From contig CAJOQO010000260.1 in the NCBI GenBank assembly GCA_905236545.1, positions 1 through 7,022 on the forward strand: a stretch of DNA of 7,022 nt, read 5' to 3'. The DNA comes from an uncultured Lachnospiraceae bacterium (GTDB lineage: Bacteria; Bacillota; Clostridia; Lachnospirales; Lachnospiraceae). The notes below the pieces were generated by a model. It saw nothing but the letters and a program-made list of their open reading frames with translations. It was not told the DNA's origin and did not search any database. Position numbers and translations under genes: made by a program. This document shows, piece by piece, positions 1 to 5,585 of this stretch; the first letter of the stretch is position 1; each line of letters begins with the position of its first letter.

Positions 1-681
1 CCGGACCTGACAACGAATACTTTCACATCCTACAGGCCGGATCAGTGGCTGGTTATGGGAGCGATCATGAATGCCGGCGTGACCCTGAAGTGGTTCAACA
101 GTCTGTTTGAAAGTGCTGATTATGATGCAATTGAGAAGATGGTCTGCGGTGTGAAGCCGGGCAGCGGCGGCGTTGTTTTTCTGCCTTATCTGAACGGGGA
201 GAGAACACCCCATCTGAACCCGGATCTGAGCGGCGTTCTGTTTGGCGTGAACCTGAACACGGGCCGTGCCGAACTGACCAGGGCTGTTATGGAAGGCGTG
301 ACCTATGCGCTCAACGAGTGCAGGCTGTTATGCGAATCGATGGGGCTTCGCGCGGATGAGATCATCGCTTCCGGAGGAGGGGCCAGGTCGCGTACATGGC
401 TTCAGATCCAGGCAGATGTTTTCGGGACGCCGATGCGGGTAACCGATACGCAGGAGCAGGCAGGACTCGGTGCAGCAATCGCCGCAGGATGCGGAGCAGG
501 GATCTATTCTTCCGTTGAGGAGGGATGCGCGGCGGCGGTACGCTACAAGGATATGATCGTGGAACCGGATCCGGAGAATCACCGGATCTATGAGGAATAT
601 TATCAGATCTATAAGGAGATCTTCCAGTCCTCAAAGAGAGAACTGGAAAAGGTCACACTTCTGGGAAGGCGGACGGGATAA
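1..681 (+). CDS. xylB: Xylulokinase-like FGGY carbohydrate kinase, C-terminal part (5' end outside window)
   Basis: FGGY kinases phosphorylate sugars with ATP; xylulokinase turns D-xylulose into xylulose 5-phosphate for the pentose phosphate pathway, in the cytoplasm. The frame is open from base 1, and the 18 codons before the first ATG (base 55) read as normal family sequence (NTFTSYRPDQWLVMG), so that ATG is internal and the gene is cut by the window edge. The 226 visible residues are the C-terminal ATP-binding half: FLPYLNGERTPH at fragment residues 60-71, the helix RAVMEGVTYALNE around 94-106, the glycine-rich IASGGGARS turn around 122-130, and QEQAGLGAAIAAG around 151-163. The closing EPDPENHRIYEEYYQIYKEIF resembles usual xylulokinase C-termini. 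The FGGY family assignment is firm. Xylulose as substrate is inferred from overall resemblance; gluconate, ribulose or another sugar cannot be excluded without the N-terminal half. Confidence 0.85.
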   Translation, partial: PDLTTNTFTSYRPDQWLVMGAIMNAGVTLKWFNSLFESADYDAIEKMVCGVKPGSGGVVFLPYLNGERTPHLNPDLSGVLFGVNLNTGRAELTRAVMEGVTYALNECRLLCESMGLRADEIIASGGGARSRTWLQIQADVFGTPMRVTDTQEQAGLGAAIAAGCGAGIYSSVEEGCAAAVRYKDMIVEPDPENHRIYEEYYQIYKEIFQSSKRELEKVTLLGRRTG

Positions 682-706
682 AAAGCCCTTCCTTTGTAAT
701 CTGTCT

Positions 707-729
707 GCCGGTTCCTGTCTGCAGGCGGC
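707..729 (+). terminator. Weak hairpin after the sugar kinase gene, possible terminator
   Basis: GCCG (707-710) and CCTG (714-717) can pair with CAGG (722-725) and CGGC (726-729) around a TCTG loop, with a 3-nt bulge (711-713). Only a short CCTTTG follows, so the U-tract is poor. It lies 26 bases after the kinase stop codon. It is the only hairpin-like candidate I found that could end kinase transcription before the transporter gene, and I rate it low. Confidence 0.25.
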
Positions 730-798
730 CTTTGCCGATTCCGCCGTCAGAGGAATCAGGTTCCACTATGGGAATGAATTGAAAATGACGATCCGGTG

Positions 799-841
799 AG
801 AAGGGATGTCAGACAGAGAAGGGATGTCAGACAGCGAAGGG
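799..841 (+). repeat. 18-bp tandem repeat (2 perfect copies plus a partial third) ending at the MATE start codon
   Basis: AGAAGGGATGTCAGACAG occurs at 799-816 and again at 817-834, followed by a degenerate start of a third copy, CGAAGGG, at 835-841. Each full unit carries a purine-rich Shine-Dalgarno-like GAAGGG directly followed by ATG (806 and 824). The partial copy ends one base before the transporter ATG at 843. The two extra ATGs are in a different frame from the transporter. The repeat probably arose by local duplication at the translation start. Confidence 0.8.
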
Positions 842-842
842 T

Positions 843-2240
843 ATGGAACGATTCAAAAAGAAATATATCGGGGACAGGGCTTTTTACCGCATGCTTATGG
901 CGATCGCGGTTCCGATCATGGTTCAGAACGCCATCACTAATTTTGTAAGTCTTCTGGACAATATCATGGTCGGGCGGGTCGGAACCGAACAGATGTCCGG
1001 CGTCGCCATAGTGAACCAGATCATGTTTATCTACTTCCTTTGCCTGTTCGGAGGTCACTCCGGGGCGGGAATCTTTACCGCCCAGTATTACGGGTATAAG
1101 GACAACAAAGGGATACAGTACACCTTCCGCTATAAGCTGTGGATCGGGCTGCTGATCACTGTCGCCGCAATACTGATCATGCATTTTTTCGGCACGGATC
1201 TGATCGGCATGTATCTGAATGAGAGCAGCGGAGGAGGGGATCTGCAGGCTACACTGCAGTATGGACTGGGCTACATGCGGATCATATTCCTTTCGATGCC
1301 TCTTGTCTTTGTCAGCCTGACTTATTCAAGTACACTCCGTGAGTGCGGAGAGACGGTCGTCCCGATGAGAGCCGCTCTTGTGGCGGTTTTGGTTAACCTT
1401 GTATTCAATTACCTGCTGATCTACGGAAAGCTGGGCTTCCCGAAGCTTGGAGTATACGGTGCTGCCGTCGCGACCGATCTGTCGAGGCTTGTGGAATGTG
1501 TGATTATCGTGTCCTGGCTTCACATGCACTCCGGGAAGCATCCATTTATCCGGGGCATCTACCGGTCTGTCCTGATTCCGATGAGAGTCGTAAAACAGTT
1601 TTTTGTGACAGGAGCGCCGCTCCTTGTCAATGAAACGCTCTGGGCATGCGGGATCTTTCTGCTGAACCAGTCCTATTCCATGAGAGGGCTGAATGCCGTC
1701 GCGGGACAGAACATCTCCAGTACGATCAATAATGTCTATAACATTGCATTTATCGCGATGGGAGATGCAGTTGCCATCATTGTAGGGCAGTTGCTCGGTG
1801 CAGGGAAGATGAAGGAGGCAAAGGACACGGACAACAAGATCATCGCGGCCTCCGTCATGATCGGCTTCCTTCTCATGATCCTGCTGATCGTGACAGCCCC
1901 TGTACTCCCGCGTGCGTACAACACGAATGATGAGGTAAAGCACCTGGCTATGCTGTTCCTGATTGTGCAGGGACTCGCGACGCCGAAGGATGCGTTTCTT
2001 CATGCCACCTATTTCACTCTTCGTTCCGGCGGAAAGACGATTATCACCTTCCTGTTCGACAGCGTGTTTATGTGTCTGGTGAGCGTTCCCGTGGCATTTA
2101 TTCTCAGCAGGTATACCGGTATGCATGTTATCGCGATCTTCGCGGTGGTTCATGCGATGGATCTGATCAAATGCGTAATTGGCTATGTGCTTGTGAAAAA
2201 GAATGTCTGGATGAAGAATATTGTGGATGATCCATCCTGA
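843..2240 (+). CDS. MATE family efflux transporter
   Basis: MATE proteins are inner-membrane antiporters that expel drugs, cationic toxins or metabolites in exchange for Na+ or H+. The 465-residue product has the family's usual length and two related halves of about six membrane helices. The N-half has IAVPIMVQNAITNFVSLLDN at about 21-40 followed by IMVGRVGTEQMSGVAIVNQ, the LRECGETVVPM loop at 165-175, the NLVFNYLLIYG helix at 185-195 and GVYGAAVAT at 203-211. The C-half has MGDAVAIIVGQLLGAGKMKEA at about 306-326 and TLRSGGKTIITFLFD at 392-406. I chose ATG 843 because the KKYIGDRAFYRM head is typical of clostridial homologues and no earlier in-frame start exists. However, the GAAGGG just upstream is only 1 nt from the ATG, unusually close; ATG 891 with AGGG 11 nt upstream is an alternative. 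Substrate is unknown, and neighbours give no clue. No clear promoter is visible in the 161-bp gap. Confidence 0.93.
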   Translation: MERFKKKYIGDRAFYRMLMAIAVPIMVQNAITNFVSLLDNIMVGRVGTEQMSGVAIVNQIMFIYFLCLFGGHSGAGIFTAQYYGYKDNKGIQYTFRYKLWIGLLITVAAILIMHFFGTDLIGMYLNESSGGGDLQATLQYGLGYMRIIFLSMPLVFVSLTYSSTLRECGETVVPMRAALVAVLVNLVFNYLLIYGKLGFPKLGVYGAAVATDLSRLVECVIIVSWLHMHSGKHPFIRGIYRSVLIPMRVVKQFFVTGAPLLVNETLWACGIFLLNQSYSMRGLNAVAGQNISSTINNVYNIAFIAMGDAVAIIVGQLLGAGKMKEAKDTDNKIIAASVMIGFLLMILLIVTAPVLPRAYNTNDEVKHLAMLFLIVQGLATPKDAFLHATYFTLRSGGKTIITFLFDSVFMCLVSVPVAFILSRYTGMHVIAIFAVVHAMDLIKCVIGYVLVKKNVWMKNIVDDPS

Positions 2241-2256
2241 CAGGCAGGCGCGCAGG

Positions 2257-2285
2257 TTGTTTTTGTGAGTCTGTGAGGGTATAAT
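2257..2285 (+). promoter_or_regulatory. Sigma-A-type promoter for hom
   Basis: A perfect -10 hexamer TATAAT at 2280-2285 lies exactly 17 bases downstream of TTGTTT (2257-2262), which keeps the TTG of a -35 box but matches only 3 of 6 positions overall. It lies just after the MATE stop codon. Transcription would begin near 2291-2293, giving a leader of about 180 nt before the hom ATG, long enough to carry regulation. Confidence 0.65.
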
Positions 2286-2300
2286 GGCGTTGCGCTGTGC

Positions 2301-2379
2301 CCCGGAACGCGGAGGAGGATGACAGACCCGCGCTCAGGGAAAGGCGTTTCGTTCCGGGTGCGGAGCGGCAGGTCTGCCG
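2301..2379 (+). promoter_or_regulatory. Structured leader of hom with perfect 9-bp inverted repeat
   Basis: CCCGGAACG (2301-2309) is the exact reverse complement of CGTTCCGGG (2350-2358). The stem can be lengthened by GC/GC pairs outside a single bulge at 2359. Between the arms lie the GGAGGAGG Shine-Dalgarno-like run (2311-2318) and an ATG (2319). A competing hairpin pairs CGCGG (2308-2312) with CCGCG (2328-2332) and uses part of the same 5' arm. A third hairpin, CGGCA-GGTC-TGCCG (2366-2379), has a loop that could contact GACC at 2325-2328. It matches no riboswitch or T-box consensus that I recognise. The GC-rich sequence makes some of these pairings likely by chance; the 9-bp repeat is the best supported. 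Confidence 0.4.
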
Positions 2380-2468
2380 GTGGCAGAGTTGTACATTTGC
2401 AGCAGAAGGACGCGCCGGAAGGCCGGGCTGAAAAGTGCCGGAGCCGGATGGACGACACAGAGGAATAG
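2319..2468 (+). CDS. Possible upstream ORF in the hom leader (49 codons)
   Basis: An ATG directly after GGAGGAGG (2311-2318; the GGAGG at 2311-2315 is 3 nt away) opens a frame that runs through the leader to TAG at 2466-2468, 6 nt before the hom ATG. The hom Shine-Dalgarno (AGAGGA, 2459-2464) sits inside its last codons, the arrangement expected for translational coupling. The product would start MTDPRSGKGV and end SRMDDTEE. It is rich in Arg (8) and Gly, with no membrane segment and no recognisable domain. It has only two Thr residues and no runs of Thr, Ile or Met codons, so it does not look like a classical attenuator peptide. It may be a real small protein, a regulatory upstream ORF, or a chance frame in GC-rich sequence; I cannot tell these apart. 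Confidence 0.3.
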   Translation: MTDPRSGKGVSFRVRSGRSAGGRVVHLQQKDAPEGRAEKCRSRMDDTEE

Positions 2469-2474
2469 ATTAAG

Positions 2475-3761
2475 ATGTCACACGAAGGAATCAATGTAGC
2501 GCTGCTGGGGCTTGGAACTGTTGGAAGCGGAGTGTATAAGGTGATGCAGCGGCAGAAAGCCGAGATGCCGCAGAAGATCAACACACATCTCAACATCCGC
2601 AGGATCCTGGTCCGGAATATCGCGAAGTATCAGGATAAGATCGAGGATCCATCGATTCTCACGACGGAATATGAAACGATCCTCGAAGATGCGCAGATCG
2701 ATCTGGTGATCGAGCTGATCGGCGGGATCGAGCCGGCTTATACCTATATCCGCAGCGCGCTGGAGGCAGGAAAAAGTGTTGTGACCGCGAACAAGGATCT
2801 GATCGCAGACCGGGGAGGGGAACTGTTCCAGATAGCGGAGGAAAATCATGTGGAGCTCCGGTTTGAGGCTTCCGTTGCAGGCGGCATACCGATTATCAGC
2901 CCGCTGAAGAACAGCCTTGCCGCGAATGAGATCCGGAAGATTATGGGGATCGTCAATGGCACGACAAACTATATTCTCTCCAAGATGACGGAGGAGGGGA
3001 TGGACTATGAGGATGCGCTGGCGGAAGCGACGCAGCTCGGCTATGCTGAAGCGGATCCGACCGCGGATGTGGAGGGGTATGATGCGGGGCGCAAGATCGC
3101 GATTCTGGCGACGATCGCATTTCACTCAAGGGTGATATTCCGGGATGTCTATACGGAAGGCATCACGAAGATCACCGCGAAGGATATCTCCTATGCAAGG
3201 AATCTTGGCCGTGTGATCAAGCTGATCGCTATGGCAGAGAACACATCGGAAGGAATCGAAGTGAAGGTACATCCTTTGCTGATTCCGCAGAATCATCCGC
3301 TCGCGTCCGTCAGCGGATCCTATAATGCGGTCTATGTAGACGGCGACGCTGTGGAAGATGTCATGTTCTATGGGAGAGGGGCCGGAGAGATGCCGACCGC
3401 AAGTGCCGTGATGGGGGATGTTTTTTCCATCGCGCGCCGCATCGTGGAGAATTCCGTCGGATCAACGAGAGACAACGTATATCGGAGTATTCCGGTAAAA
3501 CGGATCGAAAATACGAGATCAAGCTATTACATCCGTATGGAGGTGGAGGACAAGCCGGGCGTACTCGCGACGATCGCGAGCATCTTCGGAAACAATTCCG
3601 TTTCCATCGAGCAGGTGATTCAGAAGAATAAGATTGATAACAACGCGGAGCTGGTGATTATCACCAGCAGTGTGAAGGAACGCCATATTAAGGACGCGCT
3701 TCTGATTCTCGAATCAAGCAGTGTGGTACGGAAGATCGCCACATTGATCCGCGTTTACTGA
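2475..3761 (+). CDS. hom: Homoserine dehydrogenase with C-terminal ACT domain
   Basis: The enzyme reduces aspartate semialdehyde to homoserine with NAD(P)H, the branch step toward threonine and methionine, in the cytoplasm. The 428-residue product matches the monofunctional ACT-containing form. It opens with a Rossmann motif GLGTVG (12-17), then [10 protein letters not shown] (79-88), TANKDL with the conserved Lys107, and NGTTNYI (161-167). The signature [17 protein letters not shown] (191-207) includes Glu192, Asp198, Asp203 and Lys207, spaced like the substrate-binding and catalytic residues of the yeast enzyme. Residues about 349-428 ([20 protein letters not shown]...) form an ACT domain, which in this family usually mediates feedback inhibition by threonine; that regulation is inferred here. 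The start has AGAGGA 10 nt upstream. No aspartokinase, thrC or thrB lies next to it, and gpmI follows 94 bp downstream, possibly in the same transcript. Confidence 0.96.
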   Translation: MSHEGINVALLGLGTVGSGVYKVMQRQKAEMPQKINTHLNIRRILVRNIAKYQDKIEDPSILTTEYETILEDAQIDLVIELIGGIEPAYTYIRSALEAGKSVVTANKDLIADRGGELFQIAEENHVELRFEASVAGGIPIISPLKNSLAANEIRKIMGIVNGTTNYILSKMTEEGMDYEDALAEATQLGYAEADPTADVEGYDAGRKIAILATIAFHSRVIFRDVYTEGITKITAKDISYARNLGRVIKLIAMAENTSEGIEVKVHPLLIPQNHPLASVSGSYNAVYVDGDAVEDVMFYGRGAGEMPTASAVMGDVFSIARRIVENSVGSTRDNVYRSIPVKRIENTRSSYYIRMEVEDKPGVLATIASIFGNNSVSIEQVIQKNKIDNNAELVIITSSVKERHIKDALLILESSSVVRKIATLIRVY

Positions 3762-3820
3762 AAGGCAGGATGCGCGGGGTTTTGCAAAGGTGCCATACCG
3801 CTTTCGCGGCGCTACAGTTA

Positions 3821-3836
3821 CAGTCATGCAGTCATG
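3821..3836 (+). repeat. Tandem 8-bp direct repeat CAGTCATG x2
   Basis: CAGTCATG is repeated perfectly at 3821-3828 and 3829-3836, just before the gpmI ribosome binding site. It adds decoy ATGs upstream of the real start. It is probably a small slippage duplication; no function is evident. Confidence 0.7.
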
Positions 3837-3839
3837 TTT

Positions 3840-3847
3840 GGAAGGAG
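3840..3847 (+). promoter_or_regulatory. Ribosome binding site that decides the gpmI start
   Basis: GGAAGGAG at 3840-3847 lies 8 nt before ATG 3856, ideal spacing. The open frame extends upstream to an ATG at 3790 that has no such site, so the shorter protein is the likely one. Confidence 0.85.
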
Positions 3848-3855
3848 TCAGGTTT

Positions 3856-5397
3856 ATGAGTAAGAGACCCACAGTATTGATGATTCTCGACGGTTATGGA
3901 TTGAATCCGAGAAAGGAGCATAATGCGATCGCGATGGCGGATACGCCGGTGATGGACAGACTGATGAAGGAGTATCCTTTTGTCCAGGGACAGGCAAGCG
4001 GGATGTTTGTCGGCCTTCCGGACGGACAGATGGGAAACTCTGAGGTCGGCCATCTCAACATGGGAGCCGGACGCATCGTTTATCAGGATCTGACGAGGAT
4101 CACCAAGGCGATTAAGGACGGGGATTTCTTCCGGAATGAAGTTCTGCTGAAGGCAATGGAGCAGGTAAAGGCACATGACAGCCAGCTGCATCTGTATGGC
4201 CTTTTGTCCGATGGCGGCGTACACAGTCACAATACCCATTTGTACGCGCTTCTTGAGATGGCGAAAAGAGAAGGGATCCGGAAGGTTTTCGTACATTGCT
4301 TCCTGGATGGGCGCGATACCCCGCCTGACAGCGGCGCGGAATATGCGCAGCAGCTCCAGGATAAGATGGATGAGATCGGGGTCGGAAAGTTTGGCGTGAT
4401 CTCCGGAAGATATTACGCGATGGACCGCGACAACCGTTGGGACAGAATCGAGAAGGCTTATCGTGCGCTGACTCTGGGAGAAGGTGTTCCGGCCGCTTCC
4501 GGCGTTCAGGCGATCAGGGATTCCTATGCGAACGGCGTGACGGATGAATTCGTTGTTCCCGCGGTGGTGATGGAGGATGGAAAACCTGTTACCACGATCC
4601 GGGATAACGACTCGATCATCTTCTTCAATTTCCGTCCGGACCGTGCGAGAGAGATTACCAGGTGCTTCTGCATCGATGACTTCGATAAGTTTGACAGAGG
4701 ACCGAGAAAGAAAGTGTTCTATGCCTGCTTTACCGATTATGATGTCACGATTCCGAATAAGGAGATTGCGTTCCCGAAGGTGGAGATCAGGGAAACCTTC
4801 GGAGAGTATCTTGCCCGCCATCATATGACGCAGGCCCGGATCGCCGAGACAGAAAAGTATGCGCACGTTACATTCTTCTTCAACGGCGGCGTGGAGGAAC
4901 CGAATCCGGGCGAGGACCGGATCCTGGTGAAGAGCCCGAAGGTCGCGACCTATGATCTCCAGCCGGAGATGAGTGCTCCTGAGGTATGTGACCGGTTTGT
5001 CGAAGCGATTGGCTCCGGGAAGTACGATGTCATCATTACGAACTTCGCGAATCCGGATATGGTAGGACACACCGGTGTGGAAGCGGCAGCCGTCAAGGCG
5101 ATCGAAACGGTGGACAAATGCGTTGGAAGAGTTGTGGACGCGGTCGTGAAAGCTGGCGGGCAGATGTTTATCACTGCGGATCATGGCAATGCGGAGCAGA
5201 TGGTGGACTACGAGACCGGCGAGCCCATGACGGCCCATACCACGAATCCGGTACCGTTTATCCTCGTGAACTATGATGAGGAATACAGGCTCCGGGAAGG
5301 AGGCGCGCTTTGCGACATCATTCCGACTCTGATTGAGATGATGGGGATGGAGCAGCCTGCGGAAATGACAGGGAAGAGCCTCCTGATTCATAAATGA
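3856..5397 (+). CDS. gpmI: 2,3-bisphosphoglycerate-independent phosphoglycerate mutase
   Basis: This cytoplasmic glycolytic and gluconeogenic enzyme interconverts 3- and 2-phosphoglycerate through a phosphoserine intermediate, using two Mn2+ ions and no bisphosphoglycerate cofactor. From ATG 3856 the product is 513 residues, the usual length, beginning [15 protein letters not shown]. Visible active-site residues: Asp12 (LDGYG), the catalytic Ser62 in GNSEVGH, His123 (GGVHSH), Asp154 (DGRDTPP), the phosphate-binding [12 protein letters not shown] (257-268), FFNGG (341-345), Asp401 and His405 (NPDMVGHTG), Asp442 and His443 ([10 protein letters not shown]) and His461 (TAHTTNPVP). Ser62, His123 and Asp154 fall at the numbers I recall for the Geobacillus enzyme, which supports this start. 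The frame stays open 22 codons further upstream, but that stretch does not resemble the family. The usual glycolytic neighbours (pgk, tpiA, eno) are absent. No promoter is evident in the 94-bp gap after hom, so read-through from hom is plausible. Confidence 0.97.
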   Translation: MSKRPTVLMILDGYGLNPRKEHNAIAMADTPVMDRLMKEYPFVQGQASGMFVGLPDGQMGNSEVGHLNMGAGRIVYQDLTRITKAIKDGDFFRNEVLLKAMEQVKAHDSQLHLYGLLSDGGVHSHNTHLYALLEMAKREGIRKVFVHCFLDGRDTPPDSGAEYAQQLQDKMDEIGVGKFGVISGRYYAMDRDNRWDRIEKAYRALTLGEGVPAASGVQAIRDSYANGVTDEFVVPAVVMEDGKPVTTIRDNDSIIFFNFRPDRAREITRCFCIDDFDKFDRGPRKKVFYACFTDYDVTIPNKEIAFPKVEIRETFGEYLARHHMTQARIAETEKYAHVTFFFNGGVEEPNPGEDRILVKSPKVATYDLQPEMSAPEVCDRFVEAIGSGKYDVIITNFANPDMVGHTGVEAAAVKAIETVDKCVGRVVDAVVKAGGQMFITADHGNAEQMVDYETGEPMTAHTTNPVPFILVNYDEEYRLREGGALCDIIPTLIEMMGMEQPAEMTGKSLLIHK

Positions 5398-5436
5398 ATT
5401 CCGTAACAGTTTTTTCACAGTTTGCCCCCGGCTTAT

Positions 5437-5465
5437 TTCACATTTGGAACACAACTGGAGACTAT
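5437..5465 (+). promoter_or_regulatory. Candidate promoter for the HtrA-like protease gene
   Basis: TTCACA (5437-5442, 5 of 6 matches to TTGACA) is 17 bases upstream of GACTAT (5460-5465, 3 of 6 matches to TATAAT). The -35 box lies within the second TTTCACA octamer. The weak -10 would suit a regulated promoter. The start would be near 5472, giving a leader of about 115 nt. Confidence 0.4.
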
Positions 5466-5486
5466 CCTTTGACCATGTGAACAAGA

Positions 5487-5552
5487 GAGCCGGAAAACGG
5501 ATCCGCTCCGGCTCCTGGAACATACCGGATGTAAATGAGCCGGAGTGATCCG
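5487..5552 (+). promoter_or_regulatory. Leader with two mutually exclusive hairpins before the protease gene
   Basis: TCCGGCTC (5507-5514) can pair with either of two identical GAGCCGGA copies: the upstream one at 5487-5494 (8 bp, 12-nt loop) or the downstream one at 5537-5544. The downstream pairing is stronger: CTCCGGCTC (5506-5514) with GAGCCGGAG (5537-5545), then, across a 2x1 internal loop, CGGATC (5498-5503) with GATCCG (5547-5552), 15 pairs in all. Its loop holds a small ACAT/ATGT hairpin (5520-5532). No U-run follows, so neither form is a standard terminator. The structure ends 18 nt before the ribosome binding site and could affect mRNA stability or translation. Confidence 0.5.
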
Positions 5553-5570
5553 GGCTGAAATGTGAAAAAG

Positions 5571-5578
5571 AAAGGGGA
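5571..5578 (+). promoter_or_regulatory. Ribosome binding site that decides the protease start
   Basis: AAAGGGGA at 5571-5578, with its GGGG ending 8 nt before ATG 5586, supports that start. A GTG at 5562 in the same frame would add eight residues, but it lacks a Shine-Dalgarno sequence and would place this site inside the gene. Confidence 0.8.
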
Positions 5579-5585
5579 ATTCATT

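Larger units (their letters stand above)
5412..5568 (+). promoter_or_regulatory. Four TTTTCACA-like octamers upstream of the HtrA-like protease gene (CssR-like boxes?)
   Basis: TTTTCACA occurs exactly at 5412-5419, and ATTTCACA (one mismatch) at 5435-5442, 23 bases apart, about two helical turns. On the opposite strand TGTTCACA (one mismatch) lies at 5476-5483 and an exact TTTTCACA at 5561-5568. From memory, repeated octamers of this form occur upstream of Bacillus subtilis htrA and htrB and are tied to the CssRS secretion-stress two-component system. The link here is inferred from motif plus target gene; no cssRS genes are in the window. Confidence 0.5.

Noticed and set aside
663..692. GGAAGG/CCTTCC pairing across the end of the sugar kinase gene as a terminator
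   Set aside because: The stem is only 6 bp with a 17-nt loop that contains the stop codon, and it is followed by only three T residues.
590..799. 69-codon + strand frame overlapping the end of the kinase gene and the spacer
   Set aside because: Most of it overlaps the well-supported kinase frame, it has no ribosome binding site, and the product has no recognisable features.
3790..3855. N-terminal extension of gpmI from ATG 3790
   Set aside because: The 22 added residues do not resemble the family, ATG 3790 has no ribosome binding site, and ATG 3856 has GGAAGGAG at ideal spacing and puts the catalytic serine at residue 62.
5469..5497. TTGACC at 5469-5474 as a -35 box for the protease gene
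   Set aside because: At 16-18 base spacing the downstream hexamers (CGGAAA, GGAAAA, GAAAAC) do not resemble TATAAT.
3832..5523. 563-codon open frame on the - strand opposite gpmI
   Set aside because: gpmI has full family motifs across the same DNA. The antisense product is low in hydrophobic order, rich in His/Arg and Asp, and resembles no family I know. It is a shadow created by codon bias in the sense gene.
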